Shown here one piece after another: positions 33,501 through 34,471 of a stretch of DNA of 34,471 nt. The DNA comes from CAIXQW01 sp046049675. Its GTDB lineage: Bacteria > Bacteroidota > Bacteroidia > Chitinophagales > Chitinophagaceae. A program made the translations under genes and the position numbers. The notes under the pieces are model-generated. The model saw only the letters and a list, made by a program, of their open reading frames with translations. It was not told where the DNA came from and made no database searches. The stretch covers positions 1-34,471 of the forward strand of contig JBJORA010000112.1 of assembly GCA_046049675.1 (NCBI GenBank), written 5' to 3'. Positions within the stretch are counted from its first letter, which is position 1. Every line of letters starts with the position of its first letter.

Positions 33501-34471
33501 TACAACAACTGGTCGTCCTGCTGGTACATATACGGTTACTGTTACAGATAGCAAAGGTTGCACATCAACCTCAAGCGTTACCATTACGCAGCCAGCTGCA
33601 GCCTTGACTGCAACAATGGGCACACCAACGCATATCAATTGCTTTGGGCAAAGTACAGGTTCAGCTATGGTTACAGCAGCAGGCGGTACACCTGCATATA
33701 CATATTCTTGGAGTGGCGGTGGTGGCACTGCTGCTACAACAACTGGTCGTCCTGCAGGTACTTATACTGTTACGGTTACCGATAGCAAAGGTTGTACAAC
33801 TACATCAAGTGTTACTATTACACAGCCAGCGGCAGCCTTAACTGCTACGATAGGAGCACCAACGCATATTAATTGCTTTGGACAAACAACTGGTGCAGCA
33901 ACGGTTACAGCGGCAGGTGGTACATCAGCTTATTCATACGCATGGACGGGCGGCGGTGGCACTGCTGCAACAGCAAGTAACTTAGCCGCAGGTACTTATA
34001 GCGTTACAATTACCGATAGCAAAGGTTGTACATCAACATCAAGTGTTACAATAACACAACCAGCAGCTGCATTAACTGCAACGATGGGTTCACCAACACA
34101 TATTAATTGTTTTGGACAAAGTACTGGAGCTGCAACTGTTACAGCGGCAGGTGGTACACCAGCATATACCTATTCATGGAGCGGAGGCGGTGGCACAAGT
34201 GCAACTACAAGTAGTCGTCCAGCAGGTACATACACTGTTACTGTAACAGATAGCAAAGGTTGTACGACTACAGCAAGCGTTACAATTACCCAGCCAGCAG
34301 CTGCATTAACTGCCACGATGGGCACACCAACACATATCAACTGTTTTGGACAAAGTACAGGCACTGCAACAGTTACAGCTGCAGGTGGTACACCAACATA
34401 TACATATTTATGGACTGGTGGTGGTGGCACAAGCGCAAGCACAACAGGTCGTCCAGCAGGCACTTACACTG
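30514..34471 (+). CDS. Giant SprB-repeat surface adhesin, 3' end outside the window
   Basis: The frame is open from the ATG at 30514 to the window edge (1319 codons and one base). A signal peptide (MKSSLHHFLALLLICLGGTA, cleavage near VYAQ/N) leads into a cysteine-rich region of about 300 residues that I do not recognise (for example AACPQGG, GCTGQCPGG, SCCPSS, SCCSNGG). From about residue 330 it is a chain of SprB-type repeats: CFG(Q/A), GGTxxYTYxW, PAGTYTVTVTD, KGCT, TITQP. These are found in SprB, the gliding-motility adhesin of Flavobacterium, and in many large Bacteroidota surface proteins. The C-terminus, which should carry a T9SS sorting domain, is not visible. It is probably surface-exposed and adhesive. 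Whether the cell glides cannot be said. Confidence 0.9.
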   Translation, partial: MKSSLHHFLALLLICLGGTASVYAQNTPLTVTGTTRTGRFAACPQGGSANTTVTHIGSLSTGTTVSGGTLVCNDPCGTTTLEVTIDGIRWDQVPDAEWLHGLFFPANNGFSVTGISIPAGFITYNAGCTGQCPGGIAAGPGFYYNATFAQSCCPSSTALNGIPCDNYGSVALDCNSPFSITFNLTFCNSTLTTTTETFTVFGTSDGATGCWSQYNPGTNTLPFTINISPCTVINPPAPTAGPIVRSCVGGVENFTVQLSSACGTAANTTWWTDSVGGTQLGSGSPFTYDPAGATCPGGQTVYMSCCSNGGVNCITRKAITIPGTCTPFVLTGVTKTNGLCTGNGSINSVTTTGGVPTFNYSLNPGGLSNGTGVFTGLTASSYTVSVTDGSGCIVSSIVPITNYVQATFANPARTHVQCFGQTNGSIIAAMSTGTGPYTYSIAPVAGTQAGGVFSNLPANTYTLSVSDANGCTSTTSVTITQPTSALTATMGAPTHVTCFGLNNGSATVTAAGGTTAYTYAWTGGGGTAATTSSRPPGTYTVTVTDAKGCTSTSSVTITGPASALALSASSVMNVSCFGAANGSITTTTTGGTPAYTYTWTPGGQTTANISGVGPGTYNLTVSDSKGCTSTISVNITQPSPGLSASITTTHVTCFGAANGIATASAAGGTSPYGYIWSPSGGTAATTTPLAPGSFTVTVTDANGCTTTSSTTITQPTAALTATMGTPTHINCFGQSTGSATVTAAGGTPAYTYAWSGGGGTAATTSGRPAGTYTVTITDSRGCTSTSSVTITQPAAALTATIGTPTHINCFGQSTGSATVTAAGGTTAYTYSWSGGGGTAATTTGRPAGTYTVTVTDSKGCTATSSVTITQPAAALTATIGTPTHINCFGQSTGAATVTAAGGTSAYTYSWSGGGGTSATTSGRPAGTYTVTVTDSKGCTSTSSVTITQPAAALSATMGTPTHINCFGQSTGAATVTAAGGTTAYTYAWSGGGGTAATTTGRPAGTYTVTVTDSKGCTSTSSVTITQPAAALTATMGTPTHINCFGQSTGSAMVTAAGGTPAYTYSWSGGGGTAATTTGRPAGTYTVTVTDSKGCTTTSSVTITQPAAALTATIGAPTHINCFGQTTGAATVTAAGGTSAYSYAWTGGGGTAATASNLAAGTYSVTITDSKGCTSTSSVTITQPAAALTATMGSPTHINCFGQSTGAATVTAAGGTPAYTYSWSGGGGTSATTSSRPAGTYTVTVTDSKGCTTTASVTITQPAAALTATMGTPTHINCFGQSTGTATVTAAGGTPTYTYLWTGGGGTSASTTGRPAGTYT
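31756..34471 (+). repeat. Tandem SprB array with 234-bp period, continuing past the window
   Basis: Using the codon before CFG-type segments as a marker, units start at 31756, 31996, 32230, 32461, 32695, 32929, 33163, 33397, 33631, 33865, 34099 and 34333. The spacing is 240, 234, 231 and then 234 bases eight times running. The unit at 31996 and those from 32695 on are closely alike in protein; those at 31756, 32230 and 32461 are more diverged. At least one older, poorly matching copy lies before 31756 (from about 31495). Confidence 0.92.

Noticed and set aside
32067..34463. Several minus-strand frames of about 70-100 codons in the SprB array
   Set aside because: They recur every 234 bases with the repeat and are the antisense reading of the adhesin codons.
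31756..34471. Regularly spaced repeats as a CRISPR-like array
   Set aside because: The period is 234 bases, the whole unit is coding and conserved in frame, and there are no short identical repeats with unique spacers.

Overview
The window looks like chromosomal DNA from a Bacteroidota, most likely a member of Chitinophagia/Chitinophagaceae (inference; there is no rRNA here to place it). The reasons are a SusC/SusD pair, four clear C-terminal sorting domains of the type IX secretion system (T9SS), a SprB-type giant repeat adhesin, a LiaF-like protein, -7 promoter boxes of the Bacteroidota form TAnnTTTG, and hardly any Shine-Dalgarno sequences.

Layout. (1) 1-2731: a housekeeping operon on the minus strand, rplM-rpsI-rpsB-tsf, with a good promoter box and a perfect terminator. 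(2) 3042-8482: a plus-strand nutrient-uptake operon, SusC-like TonB receptor, SusD-like lipoprotein and a small Ig-like lipoprotein, closed by a terminator. No enzyme or regulator is attached. (3) 8428-8866: a gene-free stretch with two kinds of degenerate repeat. (4) 8867-18981: a secretome block, with an unknown exported protein, two large cysteine-paired PKD-repeat proteins, a seven-repeat delta-60 (beta-propeller-like) protein and an SBBP-like protein. The last four end in T9SS sorting domains. (5) 19191-20792: nadB. (6) 20899-24166: a three-gene minus-strand operon of a propeller-like lipoprotein, an outer-membrane barrel-like protein and a di-haem cytochrome c peroxidase lipoprotein. (7) 24318-26255: a glycosyltransferase 2 fused to a membrane and sugar-transferase-like region that lacks the usual catalytic segment. 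(8) 26263-28781: glnS and a LiaF-like membrane protein. (9) 29041-29769: a DUF937-like protein with a Gly/Gln-rich tail. (10) 30058-34471: a small exported protein followed 6 bases later by a giant adhesin gene that runs off the window. Its 3' part is a near-perfect 234-bp (78-residue) tandem array.

How it fits together. Regions 4 and 10 supply cell-surface or secreted proteins that would use Sec and then T9SS, although no T9SS machinery gene is in the window. Region 2 would import an unknown ligand across the outer membrane. Region 6 may be an envelope redox module. The strongest candidates for something not yet described are the alternating A/B cysteine-paired PKD architecture, the synonymously scrambled SprB array, the di-haem peroxidase/barrel/lipoprotein operon, and the repeat pair around the SusCD terminator.
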